This document shows positions 7,462 through 14,223 of a stretch of DNA of 23,024 nt, one piece after another. Every line of letters begins with the position of its first letter. The first letter of the stretch is position 1. The stretch is taken from positions 1-23,024 of the forward strand of contig CAJTRA010000030.1 of the NCBI GenBank assembly GCA_910578345.1, given 5' to 3'. The notes beneath the pieces were generated by a model. The model saw only the letters and a program-made list of their open reading frames with translations, did not search any database and was not told where the DNA came from. Made by a program: the position numbers and the translations under genes. Source of the stretch: an uncultured Lachnospiraceae bacterium (GTDB taxonomy: Bacteria > Bacillota > Clostridia > Lachnospirales > Lachnospiraceae).

Positions 7462-7472
7462 GATAAATAACC

Positions 7473-8390
7473 TTACAGCAGGTCATTCAGCTTCTCCAGA
7501 TCTTCCACTCTCTCCACGTTTACGACCTTCACATCCCTACTGATCTTACGCATAAACCCGGACAATGTCTTTCCCGGCCCGATCTCCACAAACGTATCCA
7601 CGCCGTCTGCGGTCATCCGCTCTATCGTTTGCTGCCATCTCACAGAAGAAGAGACCTGCTTCTCCAAAAGCGCCTTCACCTGTGTCCGATCCGTCACATA
7701 ATCCGCAGTCACATTGGCGATATAAGGGATTTTGATCTCCTGTATCTCCACATGTTCCAACTCTTTTGCCAGCTTTTCCCCGGCACCCACAAGCATCGGC
7801 GAGTGAAAAGGCCCGCTGACCTTCAAAGGCACACATCTCTTTGCCCCTGCTGCTGTCAGTTTCTCCACCGCTGCCTGTGCCGCGGCCTCTTCACCAGTAA
7901 TAACGATCTGTCCCGGACAGTTATAATTTGCAATTGACACGCATCCTTCTGTCTTTTCACAGATCTTCTCGATCACAGCCGTATCTAAGCCCAGCACCGC
8001 CACCATAGCGCCGCCGTTGGGCACTGCTTCCTGCATATAGATGCCGCGCTTACGCACTACCTTGAATACGTCCTCTTCGCTCATCACGCCACTGGCCGTA
8101 AGCGCACCGTACTCTCCCAGGCTCAAACCCGCAGTGACATCTGGCACTAAGCCCTTTTCCTCTATTGCTTTTAGCATTGCCACCTCTGTCGCCAACATGG
8201 CAATCTGTGTATACTCCGTAATATTGATCTGCTCGTTTTCCTCAAAGCAAAGAGCCGTCACATCAAGTCCACTGGCTTTGCCTGCCAACTCGAACATTTC
8301 CTTACTCACAGGGATCTGCTCATAGAAATCTTTTCCCATCCCCACATACTGGGCGCCCTGCCCCGGAAACATAAATGCCGTTTTTCCCAT
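7473..8390 (-). CDS. fabD: malonyl-CoA:ACP transacylase
   Basis: Transfers the malonyl group from CoA to ACP and so supplies extender units to FabH and FabF. The ATG at 8390 (MGKTAFMFPGQGAQ) gives 305 residues; AGAGGGAG lies just upstream. The upstream in-frame extension to 8411 is not conserved. Key residues are Ser90 in the nucleophile elbow GLSLGEYGAL and His196 in GPFHSPML; the oxyanion motif FPGQGAQ is at 8-14. The C-terminal VEIGPGKTLSGF block is typical. The gene is separated from fabK by 177 nt containing a FabT-like operator and several hairpins, and from fabG by 230 nt of structured sequence. Its expression may therefore be adjusted separately within the cluster. Confidence 0.96.
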   Translation of the reverse strand: MGKTAFMFPGQGAQYVGMGKDFYEQIPVSKEMFELAGKASGLDVTALCFEENEQINITEYTQIAMLATEVAMLKAIEEKGLVPDVTAGLSLGEYGALTASGVMSEEDVFKVVRKRGIYMQEAVPNGGAMVAVLGLDTAVIEKICEKTEGCVSIANYNCPGQIVITGEEAAAQAAVEKLTAAGAKRCVPLKVSGPFHSPMLVGAGEKLAKELEHVEIQEIKIPYIANVTADYVTDRTQVKALLEKQVSSSVRWQQTIERMTADGVDTFVEIGPGKTLSGFMRKISRDVKVVNVERVEDLEKLNDLL

Positions 8391-8434
8391 AATCTCCCTC
8401 TTTCTGCGCACGTTTCCTGCGCTGTCCCTACTTT

Positions 8435-8473
8435 AGAAGCACACAATAGCAAGCCACCGCTTCCACTGCTTCT
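8435..8473. repeat. 7-bp inverted repeat in the fabD leader
   Basis: AGAAGCA (8435-8441) pairs perfectly with TGCTTCT (8467-8473) across 25 nt. It lies 45 nt upstream of the fabD ATG, between the FabT-like site and the ribosome site. Possible leader hairpin; no known class is recognised. Confidence 0.3.
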
Positions 8474-8491
8474 ATCACTTTATCTGCTCAA

Positions 8492-8510
8492 TACTTTGAA
8501 AATCAAAGTA
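8492..8510. promoter_or_regulatory. FabT-like operator between fabK and fabD (perfect palindrome)
   Basis: TACTTTGA-aaa-TCAAAGTA: two perfect 8-bp arms around 3 bp. The core TTTGA-N3-TCAAA equals the FabT (MarR family) operator core known from streptococci. One arm is identical to the half-site found at the acpP promoter (9776-9783). It may overlap a weak fabD promoter (TTGATT, 17 nt, ATAAAG on the minus strand), or repress or roadblock transcription within the cluster. Confidence 0.6.
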
Positions 8511-8524
8511 AATGCCCCTAAATA

Positions 8525-8548
8525 AGGGTTTGCCCATGGGCAAACCCT
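8525..8548. repeat. 12-bp perfect palindrome downstream of fabK
   Basis: AGGGTTTGCCCA followed directly by TGGGCAAACCCT, a fully self-complementary 24-mer starting 20 nt after the fabK stop. In RNA it would form a strong GC-rich hairpin. The following minus-strand bases (TATTTAGGGG) are a poor T-tract, so it would at most be a weak terminator or attenuator, or an mRNA-stabilising hairpin protecting acpP-fabK transcripts. Confidence 0.6.
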
Positions 8549-8567
8549 GTCAAATTTGCTCATATCC

Positions 8568-9491
8568 TTATTTGATTAACAAACGCTCCGTCTGCTCCAT
8601 AATCTCCTGAATCATCTCTGCGCAGGTCATCTCTTCCTTGATCATGCCCGCAATTTGTCCGGCCATCAGCGTACCATTGACAGTATCGCCTTCCACCACT
8701 GCCTTGCGCAGCGCTCCCAGTGTCAGATGCTCTAATTCCTCAAAAGGCGCTCCGGCCTTCTCCAATTTCAGGTACTCTCTGGTCATGTTATTGCGCAGTT
8801 GGCGGACCGGGTGTCCGTGGCTTACGCCTGTCACCTCCGAATCGATATCCTTAGCCGCCAAAATCTTCTTCTTATAATTCTCATGTACGATGGACTCTTT
8901 GGCAACTACGAACCTTGTTCCCATCTGCACCGCTTCCGCGCCCAGCATCATCGCTGCCGCAAAGCCTCTGCCGTCCGCAATACCACCCGCCGCGATCACC
9001 GGGATCTTCACCGCATCCACTACTTGGGGAACAAGCGTCATCGTCGTAGCAGCACCAATATGTCCGCCAGATTCCGTGCCCTCTGCGATCACCGCATCCA
9101 CGCCGGCACGCTCCATCATTCTGGCAAGCGCCACGCTGGCTACCACCGGTATTACCTTAATACCGGCCTCTTTCCACATCGCCAGATACTTGCCCGGATT
9201 GCCTGCTCCGGTAGTAACGACCGAAACACCCTCTTCCACAATGACCTTAGCGATCTCATCTGCCTCTGGGTTCATCAACATGACATTCACGCCAAAAGGC
9301 TTCTTCGTCAGTTCTTTCGTCTTCTGAATCTGTTCTCTGACAAAAGATGCCGGCGCGCCGCCTGCCCCGATGATTCCGAGCCCACCTGCCTCTGAAACCG
9401 CCGACGCAAGATGATATTCGGCAACCCACGCCATGCCGCCCTGAATGATCGGATATTCAATCCCCAGAAGTTCTGTAATCTTAGTCTTCAT
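8568..9491 (-). CDS. fabK: enoyl-ACP reductase II (FMN-dependent)
   Basis: Flavin-dependent enoyl-ACP reductase that completes each elongation cycle, used instead of FabI in many Firmicutes. The 307 residues align throughout with pneumococcal FabK: ITELLGIEYPIIQGGMAWVA at the N-terminus, KPFGVNVMLMNP, VVTTGAGNPGKY, catalytic-type His144 in ESGGHIG, the IPVIAAGGIADG and GAEAVQMGTRFVVAKES segments for FMN binding, and MAGQIAG near the end. It begins 8 nt after the acpP stop, so the two are probably translated from one message. FabK enzymes are intrinsically less sensitive to triclosan than FabI (established for the family). A second, more divergent family member lies in the same cluster at 3559-4617. 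Confidence 0.95.
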   Translation of the reverse strand: MKTKITELLGIEYPIIQGGMAWVAEYHLASAVSEAGGLGIIGAGGAPASFVREQIQKTKELTKKPFGVNVMLMNPEADEIAKVIVEEGVSVVTTGAGNPGKYLAMWKEAGIKVIPVVASVALARMMERAGVDAVIAEGTESGGHIGAATTMTLVPQVVDAVKIPVIAAGGIADGRGFAAAMMLGAEAVQMGTRFVVAKESIVHENYKKKILAAKDIDSEVTGVSHGHPVRQLRNNMTREYLKLEKAGAPFEELEHLTLGALRKAVVEGDTVNGTLMAGQIAGMIKEEMTCAEMIQEIMEQTERLLIK

Positions 9492-9499
9492 GCTATCGC

Positions 9500-9733
9500 C
9501 TATGCCTCTACACCTTTGCTCTTCATATATTCAATGACAGCGCCTACTGTCGTGATCTGCTCTAAATCCTCGGAAGGAATCTCAACGCCATACTCTTCCT
9601 CAAAAGCCATAACAAGCTCAAATAAGTCTAAAGAGTCAGCACCCAAATCATCTTTGAAGGAAGTCTCTTCTGTGATGTCCGACCCCTCATAGTTTAACTG
9701 TTCCTTAATAATCTCGATAACTCTCTCTAACAT
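9500..9733 (-). CDS. acpP: acyl carrier protein
   Basis: Small acidic carrier that holds acyl chains on phosphopantetheine. From the ATG at 9733 it has 77 residues, the classic ACP length. AAGGAG lies about 9 nt upstream. A longer open frame up to 9775 would start inside the FabT-like operator region and adds residues not seen in ACPs, so I reject it. The attachment serine is Ser34 in the motif LGADSLDLFELVM. It is the first gene of the fab cluster, directly behind the strong promoter and FabT-like operator at 9766-9808, and is followed after 8 nt by fabK. Confidence 0.96.
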   Translation of the reverse strand: MLERVIEIIKEQLNYEGSDITEETSFKDDLGADSLDLFELVMAFEEEYGVEIPSEDLEQITTVGAVIEYMKSKGVEA

Positions 9734-9765
9734 TTCTCTGCTCTCCTTTTCGCCGTTGATAAAAT

Positions 9766-9782
9766 AGTTTGACATTCAAAGT
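9766..9782. promoter_or_regulatory. FabT-like operator at the acpP promoter
   Basis: AGTTTGA-cat-TCAAAGT, an imperfect palindrome (one mismatch) with core TTTGA-N3-TCAAA, the FabT operator pattern. It overlaps the -10 hexamer (9780-9785) and covers the expected transcription start, an ideal position for repression. No fabT-like MarR gene lies within the window, so the regulator would be encoded elsewhere. Confidence 0.65.
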
Positions 9783-9808
9783 ATATTCTCTGTTACTATG
9801 TTTGTCAA
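9780..9808 (-). promoter_or_regulatory. sigma-A-type promoter of the fab cluster
   Basis: On the minus strand, TTGACA (9803-9808), exactly 17 nt, then TATACT (9780-9785). This is a near-consensus vegetative promoter immediately upstream of acpP, in the short gap after rsmI. It would drive acpP and probably the genes down to fabH. Confidence 0.8.
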
Positions 9809-9842
9809 CCTTAATTTTACGGGTTTTCTACATTTTGTCAAT

Positions 9843-10685
9843 TCACTTTGATAATAAATGTTGATAAATCTCTCTTTTTGGCACTCCACGGTCCTTCGCC
9901 ACCTGCTTCATGGCGCTTTTTTCATCCATACCAGTCTTTTTGTAATGCGACAAATGCTCCTCTATACTCATATTAAGCCACAATTGCCGCGCTTCCTCCC
10001 GTTTCTGCACAAGGCTTTTGCCCTCGATCACCAACACATACTCTCCACGGGGCTCTTCCTGCTCATACAGGACAAGTGCATCCTCGATTGTAGTCGGCAG
10101 CACCGTCTCGAACCTTTTCGTCAGCTCCTTGCAAAGTGTCAGCCTCCGGTTTCCCAGCGCTTCCAGCAGCTCTTCCAGCGTCCTTACCAGATGGTGCGGC
10201 GCTTCATAGAGAATGATCGTCCTGGACTCTTCCTTCAGCTCCTCTAAAATCACCGCCTTTTCCTTCTTATCCGCAGGCAGAAAAGCCTCGAAACAAAACC
10301 TGCGCGTGCTAAGTCCTGAGAGCGTCAGCGCCGTAATACAGGCTGCTGCTCCTGGCAGGGAAGTCGTCACGATCCCCGCCTCATGGCATTTTGCCACCAG
10401 TACCTCTCCTGGATCTGAGATACCAGGCGTTCCCGCATCTGTGATAAGCGCCACATTTCTGCCCTGCTGCATCTGCGCCACAAGATAGTCTGCCTTTTCT
10501 ACTTTATTATATTCATGGTAACTGGTCATAGAAGTCTTAATCGCAAAATGATTGAGCAGCTTGATACTGTTGCGCGTATCTTCCGCTGCAATCAGATCCA
10601 CCGCCCGCAGTGTCTCCACCGCCCGCTGCGTCATATCCCCCAGATTCCCAATGGGCGTCGCACATAAATATAACATTCCTGCCAT
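9843..10685 (-). CDS. rsmI: 16S rRNA (cytidine1402-2'-O)-methyltransferase
   Basis: SAM-dependent methyltransferase that modifies C1402 in the decoding centre of 16S rRNA; called YabC/YraL in older work. The 280 residues carry the tetrapyrrole-methylase-like signature: ATPIGNLGD at 9-17, AAEDTR, the glycine-rich DAGTPGISDPG, and LPGAAA. The C-terminal helical domain ends with the KRGVPKREIYQHL-like segment typical of RsmI. A strong AGGAGG lies 8 nt before the ATG. It is the last gene of the yaaO-yabC-like locus and is followed by the fab promoter with only a short gap and no visible terminator, so read-through into acpP is possible. Confidence 0.94.
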   Translation of the reverse strand: MAGMLYLCATPIGNLGDMTQRAVETLRAVDLIAAEDTRNSIKLLNHFAIKTSMTSYHEYNKVEKADYLVAQMQQGRNVALITDAGTPGISDPGEVLVAKCHEAGIVTTSLPGAAACITALTLSGLSTRRFCFEAFLPADKKEKAVILEELKEESRTIILYEAPHHLVRTLEELLEALGNRRLTLCKELTKRFETVLPTTIEDALVLYEQEEPRGEYVLVIEGKSLVQKREEARQLWLNMSIEEHLSHYKKTGMDEKSAMKQVAKDRGVPKREIYQHLLSK

Positions 10686-10784
10686 GTCCTTTTCCTCCTG
10701 AACCGCCGCCGGCCCTCACTCTCACGGATTCTGCTGTCCGGCTGATTCCTGCTTCGCCGTTTCTGGTTCTCCGGCCTGCATCCC

Positions 10785-10952
10785 CGCATTTTCTTCTGTT
10801 TCCTACTCTGCAGGCTGTGCCTCAGCATTGTCTCCTTCCGTTTCCTGCTTTACCGGCTCTGCCTCTGCACCCTCTCCTTCGCTTTCCTGCTCCGTCGGGT
10901 ACGCCTCACCGCCGTCACTTTCGCTTTCCTTCTTTACCCGCTCTGCCTCTGC
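10785..10952 (-). repeat. 84-bp imperfect tandem duplication in the glycoside hydrolase tail
   Basis: Two 84-bp units (10869-10952 and 10785-10868) encode similar 28-residue acidic stretches, AEAERVKKES... and AEAEPVKQET.... In unit 1 codon 22 is CAG (10887-10889); in unit 2 the same codon is TAG (10803-10805), the annotated stop. A more degenerate third copy seems to follow after the stop. Confidence 0.7.
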
Positions 10953-12491
10953 ACCTTCTCCTGCCTCCTCCGGCTCCTGGGTCTTTTCCGCTTCCGTCTT
11001 CTGTCGTTCTGCCTCTTTCTCCTCAGCCTCTTTCCTTTCGATCTCCCATTGCTGCCGCTCTGCTTCTGCCTCTTCCTCTGTCAGAAGCGAATCCCTCTGA
11101 TACTTCACCGCCGCATTCCACAAGATCCACTCATCATATCCTGCGTCATAGGCGCCCTTGATCTGAGCTCGGATCTGCTGCGGCCCATAACTAATATGCC
11201 CCGGCACCCAGCTTGCCGTAAAGCTCTGCAACCAGGCCCGCACCTGCGCCCTGTTTTCCTCCGCCAATACTCCAAGTTCCTGCACAGAAGCAGAACATGC
11301 TCCATAAATCGTCCGGTATGGATCCGCATCCGGCACCGCAATGCCATAAGAACCATTCCTGTAATGAGAAGGGTAGACCATCGGACAGATATAATCCAGA
11401 TGCTCCGCCATCTTAACATAGTCTTGGCCTACAATCTGCTGGTCCGTCTCATTTTCGATCACCGTGCCAAATACATCTGCCGCCACATATACCCCTAACG
11501 GCCGCAGCTTCTCATACATATATTCCGTAAATTCCGTAATGATCCCAATCTTACCAATGCTCTCATCTTCCGGCCCGTAGTCCACCTCCTCTGTCTTCAC
11601 ATCGGTAGAAAACCGGATATAATCAAATTGTATTTCATCGAATCCGGCAGCAGCAGCCTCCGTTGCAATTTCTAACAGATAATCCCACACGCCTCTCTCA
11701 TACGGGTTTACCCACGCCAGTCCACTTTTATCCCGGAAAATCCCGCCGTCCTTCGTATGTACGGCCCATTCCGGCTTCTTCTCCGCCAGATAAGGATCCC
11801 GGAATGCCACAATCCGGGCGATCAGATAGATGTTCTTCTCCTTACATTTCTTTACCAATACCTCAATATCCGGTATGTACCCTACGTCCGCTTCAAGATC
11901 CTGCACCTGATCCGACTGCATCTTGTACGTGACCTTACCCTCATCATTTTTGATGTCAATCACAATGGCATTCAGTTCCGTCTGATCCACCAGCTTGATC
12001 AGCTCATCCATCCGGGCTATTCCCGCCACCGGGCCGCTTACATAGATGCCTTTAACCTTGACAGGTTCCCTGCGCGGTGTATTCTCCTTTGCAGACATAT
12101 TTGTCTTTTCTCCGTCGCGTCCAGATGAATTACTGCTAACGCTATTTCCTTCCAATATCACCCTTTCTTTTCCATCGTCTTTTAATTTAGACGCTTTGTC
12201 AAACGCATCCTTCGTCTTGGCTTCTCCCTGTGCTCCACCGCTTTCCAACACATTTCCCACGTCCGCTGCTTCCGCATCAAAACCGCCTTCCACAGCTTCG
12301 CCTGTTCCGGTACTTGTTTCCGCTTCCTGCCCAGCATAGTCTGCCATTACCTCTTCCTGCGCATTGCCGCACCCACAGCACAAACCGCCGATCAACGTTA
12401 GAATAAAAACCCTGTAAAGATATTCTCTTCTTCTAAGTAAATTTTTAAGAGTCCTTTTTGCTCCCTTCTCCTCAGTACCCATAGATCTCAT
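10803..12491 (-). CDS. putative exported glycoside hydrolase (DUF4015/PF13200 family)
   Basis: 562 residues. The N-terminus has basic residues then a hydrophobic segment (about 26-38) ending in a Cys-rich GLCCGCG stretch: an export signal, possibly a lipoprotein, though the lipobox is not canonical. A linker of about 100 low-complexity residues follows. Residues about 147-474 match the putative glycoside hydrolase family PF13200: VKGIYVSGP, ELNAIVIDIKNDEG, YLIARIVAFRDP, GFDEIQFDYIRFS, and CPMVYPSHY. The last 88 residues are a Glu/Ala/Lys-rich tail with an 84-bp tandem repeat; the frame stays open 26 codons beyond the TAG. Start: AGGAGG six nt upstream of the ATG at 12491, overlapping the end of trmN6 by 20 bp, suggesting translational coupling. 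Cell-wall or surface polysaccharide cleavage is plausible; the substrate is unknown. Confidence 0.85.
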   Translation of the reverse strand: MRSMGTEEKGAKRTLKNLLRRREYLYRVFILTLIGGLCCGCGNAQEEVMADYAGQEAETSTGTGEAVEGGFDAEAADVGNVLESGGAQGEAKTKDAFDKASKLKDDGKERVILEGNSVSSNSSGRDGEKTNMSAKENTPRREPVKVKGIYVSGPVAGIARMDELIKLVDQTELNAIVIDIKNDEGKVTYKMQSDQVQDLEADVGYIPDIEVLVKKCKEKNIYLIARIVAFRDPYLAEKKPEWAVHTKDGGIFRDKSGLAWVNPYERGVWDYLLEIATEAAAAGFDEIQFDYIRFSTDVKTEEVDYGPEDESIGKIGIITEFTEYMYEKLRPLGVYVAADVFGTVIENETDQQIVGQDYVKMAEHLDYICPMVYPSHYRNGSYGIAVPDADPYRTIYGACSASVQELGVLAEENRAQVRAWLQSFTASWVPGHISYGPQQIRAQIKGAYDAGYDEWILWNAAVKYQRDSLLTEEEAEAERQQWEIERKEAEEKEAERQKTEAEKTQEPEEAGEGAEAERVKKESESDGGEAYPTEQESEGEGAEAEPVKQETEGDNAEAQPAE

Positions 12492-13221
12492 AAATCTCCT
12501 CCTGATACACCCCCGGCTCCCGGTACACGATCAACGGCTTCTCCACCGCCATCCGCGGCTTTCCACCCCTGTTCGCCTCGATCAATACCATATTGGGTTC
12601 CTTATCTACAAACGGATATACAAGCTGCATCCTCTTTGGCTCCAACTTATATGTCCGCAGAAGCACAATGATCTCCGCCAGCCGAAACGGCCTGTGCACC
12701 ATGAAAAAGTTTCCGCCAGGCTTTAGCAGCCGTGCCGCCTGCGCGATCACATCCTCTAACGTACACAGGATCTCATGTCTGGCAATGGCTTTCGCATCTT
12801 CCGGATTGGTCAGTCCATGCTGTGCCGTCATATACGGAGGATTGCTCGTGATAACGTCAAAAGAAGCAGCGTCAAACAGACTCCCTGCCTCTTTTATATC
12901 CCCCGTCACTATAGTGATCTTCTCCTGCAGACCATTCAAGTGCACACTGCGTCTGGCCATGTCCGCACTGTCTTCCTGAATCTCCAGTCCTGTCAAATGC
13001 ATTGCCCCAGTCTTGGCCGCAAGCAGGATCGGAATAATTCCTGTCCCTGTTCCCAAATCCAATACGTTTGCCCCATTTTTCACCCTGGCAAATCCAGACA
13101 ACAACACCGCATCCATGCCGAAACAGAAGCGGTGCGTGTCCTGTATGATCCGGTAGCCGTTACGTTCCAGATCATCAATCCTCTCATTTTCCTTCAGAAG
13201 AATTCCCTTCTCCGATATCAT
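12472..13221 (-). CDS. trmN6: tRNA1(Val) (adenine37-N6)-methyltransferase, TrmN6/YabB family
   Basis: SAM-dependent N6-adenine methyltransferase homologous to E. coli YfiC and B. subtilis YabB. Motif I is DLGTGTGIIP (about 55-64) and the catalytic NPPY is at about 127-130 (SNPPYMTAQHG); the opening RIIQDTHRFCFGMDAVLLSGF is the characteristic N-terminal block. I prefer the ATG at 13221 (MISEKG), which has GGGA at proper spacing; an ATG two codons earlier (13227) abuts the ribosome site. It follows ricT after 58 nt and overlaps the glycoside hydrolase gene by 20 bp. Neighbourhood (ricT, rsmI) matches the Bacillus yaaT-yabB-yabC order. The exact modified base in this organism is inferred from the family. 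Confidence 0.9.
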   Translation of the reverse strand: MISEKGILLKENERIDDLERNGYRIIQDTHRFCFGMDAVLLSGFARVKNGANVLDLGTGTGIIPILLAAKTGAMHLTGLEIQEDSADMARRSVHLNGLQEKITIVTGDIKEAGSLFDAASFDVITSNPPYMTAQHGLTNPEDAKAIARHEILCTLEDVIAQAARLLKPGGNFFMVHRPFRLAEIIVLLRTYKLEPKRMQLVYPFVDKEPNMVLIEANRGGKPRMAVEKPLIVYREPGVYQEEIYEIYGY

Positions 13222-13279
13222 ACTCATTCCCTACTATTTCCGATATGCTGATGCCCGCTTTTCCTGTCACCGTACTGCA

Positions 13280-14194
13280 TCAATTATCATCCAGCTTTGA
13301 TTTCGCCGAATCCTGCTTCTCCAGCTTCTCTAACTCCTTTAGTTCCGCCTCATTGACATCCATCTTCCGGTTCTTGCCATGTCGTCTCTTGAAGCGAAGC
13401 TGATCCACCCGGTACTCCTGAATCTCTTTCTCATCATCGACATTGACAATCACCTTTACAAGCTGCCGCAGCACATTCACACTGTGCACCTCACCCTTAT
13501 GTCCATCGTCCGTGGTCACGAAATCACCCACGTTCGGCAGGCGTCTGTTCAATTCCTCGTAAGTCTCTTCTTCATTCTTCAGACAGCACATCAGCCTGCC
13601 GCAGACACCCGATATCTTCGTAGGATTCAGAGAAAGATTCTGCTCCTTCGCCATCTTGATCGACACCGGCGCAAATTCCGATAAATGTGTATGGCAGCAC
13701 AACGGTCTACCGCAGATACCAATGCCTCCCAGAATCTTTGTTTCATCTCTTACACCGATCTGGCGAAGCTCTATTCTCGTTTTAAAAACTGCAGCCAAAT
13801 CTTTCACCAACTCGCGGAAATCGATACGCCCATCCGCAGTAAAATAAAACAGAACCTTATTATTATCAAACGTATACTCCGCATCAATCAACTTCATCTG
13901 CAGATTATGCTTTCTGATCTTTTCCAGGCAGATCTTGAATGCCTCTTTCTCCTTCAGTTTATTCGCCGCCTCCTGCTCATCGTCCTTCGGTGTCGCGATA
14001 CGAAGTACTGACTTTAGCGGCTGGATCACCTTATCCTCCTCTTCCTCCTTCGGATCACCTACAACGGTGCCGTACTCAATCCCCCGTGCCGTTTCCACGA
14101 TCACATGATCGTTTCGTTTGATATTCAGCTTGCCTGGGTTAAAATAATATATCTTGCCTGCGGTGCGGAACCGCACCCCTATCACTCGTATCAT
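13280..14194 (-). CDS. ricT: PSP1-domain protein, RicT (YaaT) family
   Basis: 304 residues. In B. subtilis RicT forms the iron-sulfur-containing RicA-RicF-RicT complex that modulates RNase Y-dependent mRNA processing and phosphorelay output in sporulation and competence. The PSP1 core spans about 60-205. Two cysteine groups are visible, Cys161/166/167 (CGRPLCC) and Cys198/203/204 (CGRLMCC), matching the family's cluster-binding set. The C-terminus (about 260-304) is highly charged. A GGAGG lies 10 nt before the ATG. It begins 29 nt after holB. RicA (YmcA) and RicF (YlbF) are not in the window. Confidence 0.92.
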   Translation of the reverse strand: MIRVIGVRFRTAGKIYYFNPGKLNIKRNDHVIVETARGIEYGTVVGDPKEEEEDKVIQPLKSVLRIATPKDDEQEAANKLKEKEAFKICLEKIRKHNLQMKLIDAEYTFDNNKVLFYFTADGRIDFRELVKDLAAVFKTRIELRQIGVRDETKILGGIGICGRPLCCHTHLSEFAPVSIKMAKEQNLSLNPTKISGVCGRLMCCLKNEEETYEELNRRLPNVGDFVTTDDGHKGEVHSVNVLRQLVKVIVNVDDEKEIQEYRVDQLRFKRRHGKNRKMDVNEAELKELEKLEKQDSAKSKLDDN

Positions 14195-14223
14195 AATCTA
14201 TCAACCTCCAAATTTATCATTCC

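Noticed and set aside
8525..8548. Intrinsic terminator between fabK and fabD
   Set aside because: Strong stem but no T-run on the transcribed side; kept only as a hairpin or attenuator candidate.
8548..8553. TTGACA on the minus strand as the -35 box of a fabD promoter
   Set aside because: No acceptable -10 hexamer 16-18 nt downstream; that stretch is the GC-rich palindrome.
10610..11161. Proline- and leucine-rich plus-strand open frame
   Set aside because: Arises from the antisense of the Glu-rich hydrolase tail and rsmI start; low-complexity artefact.
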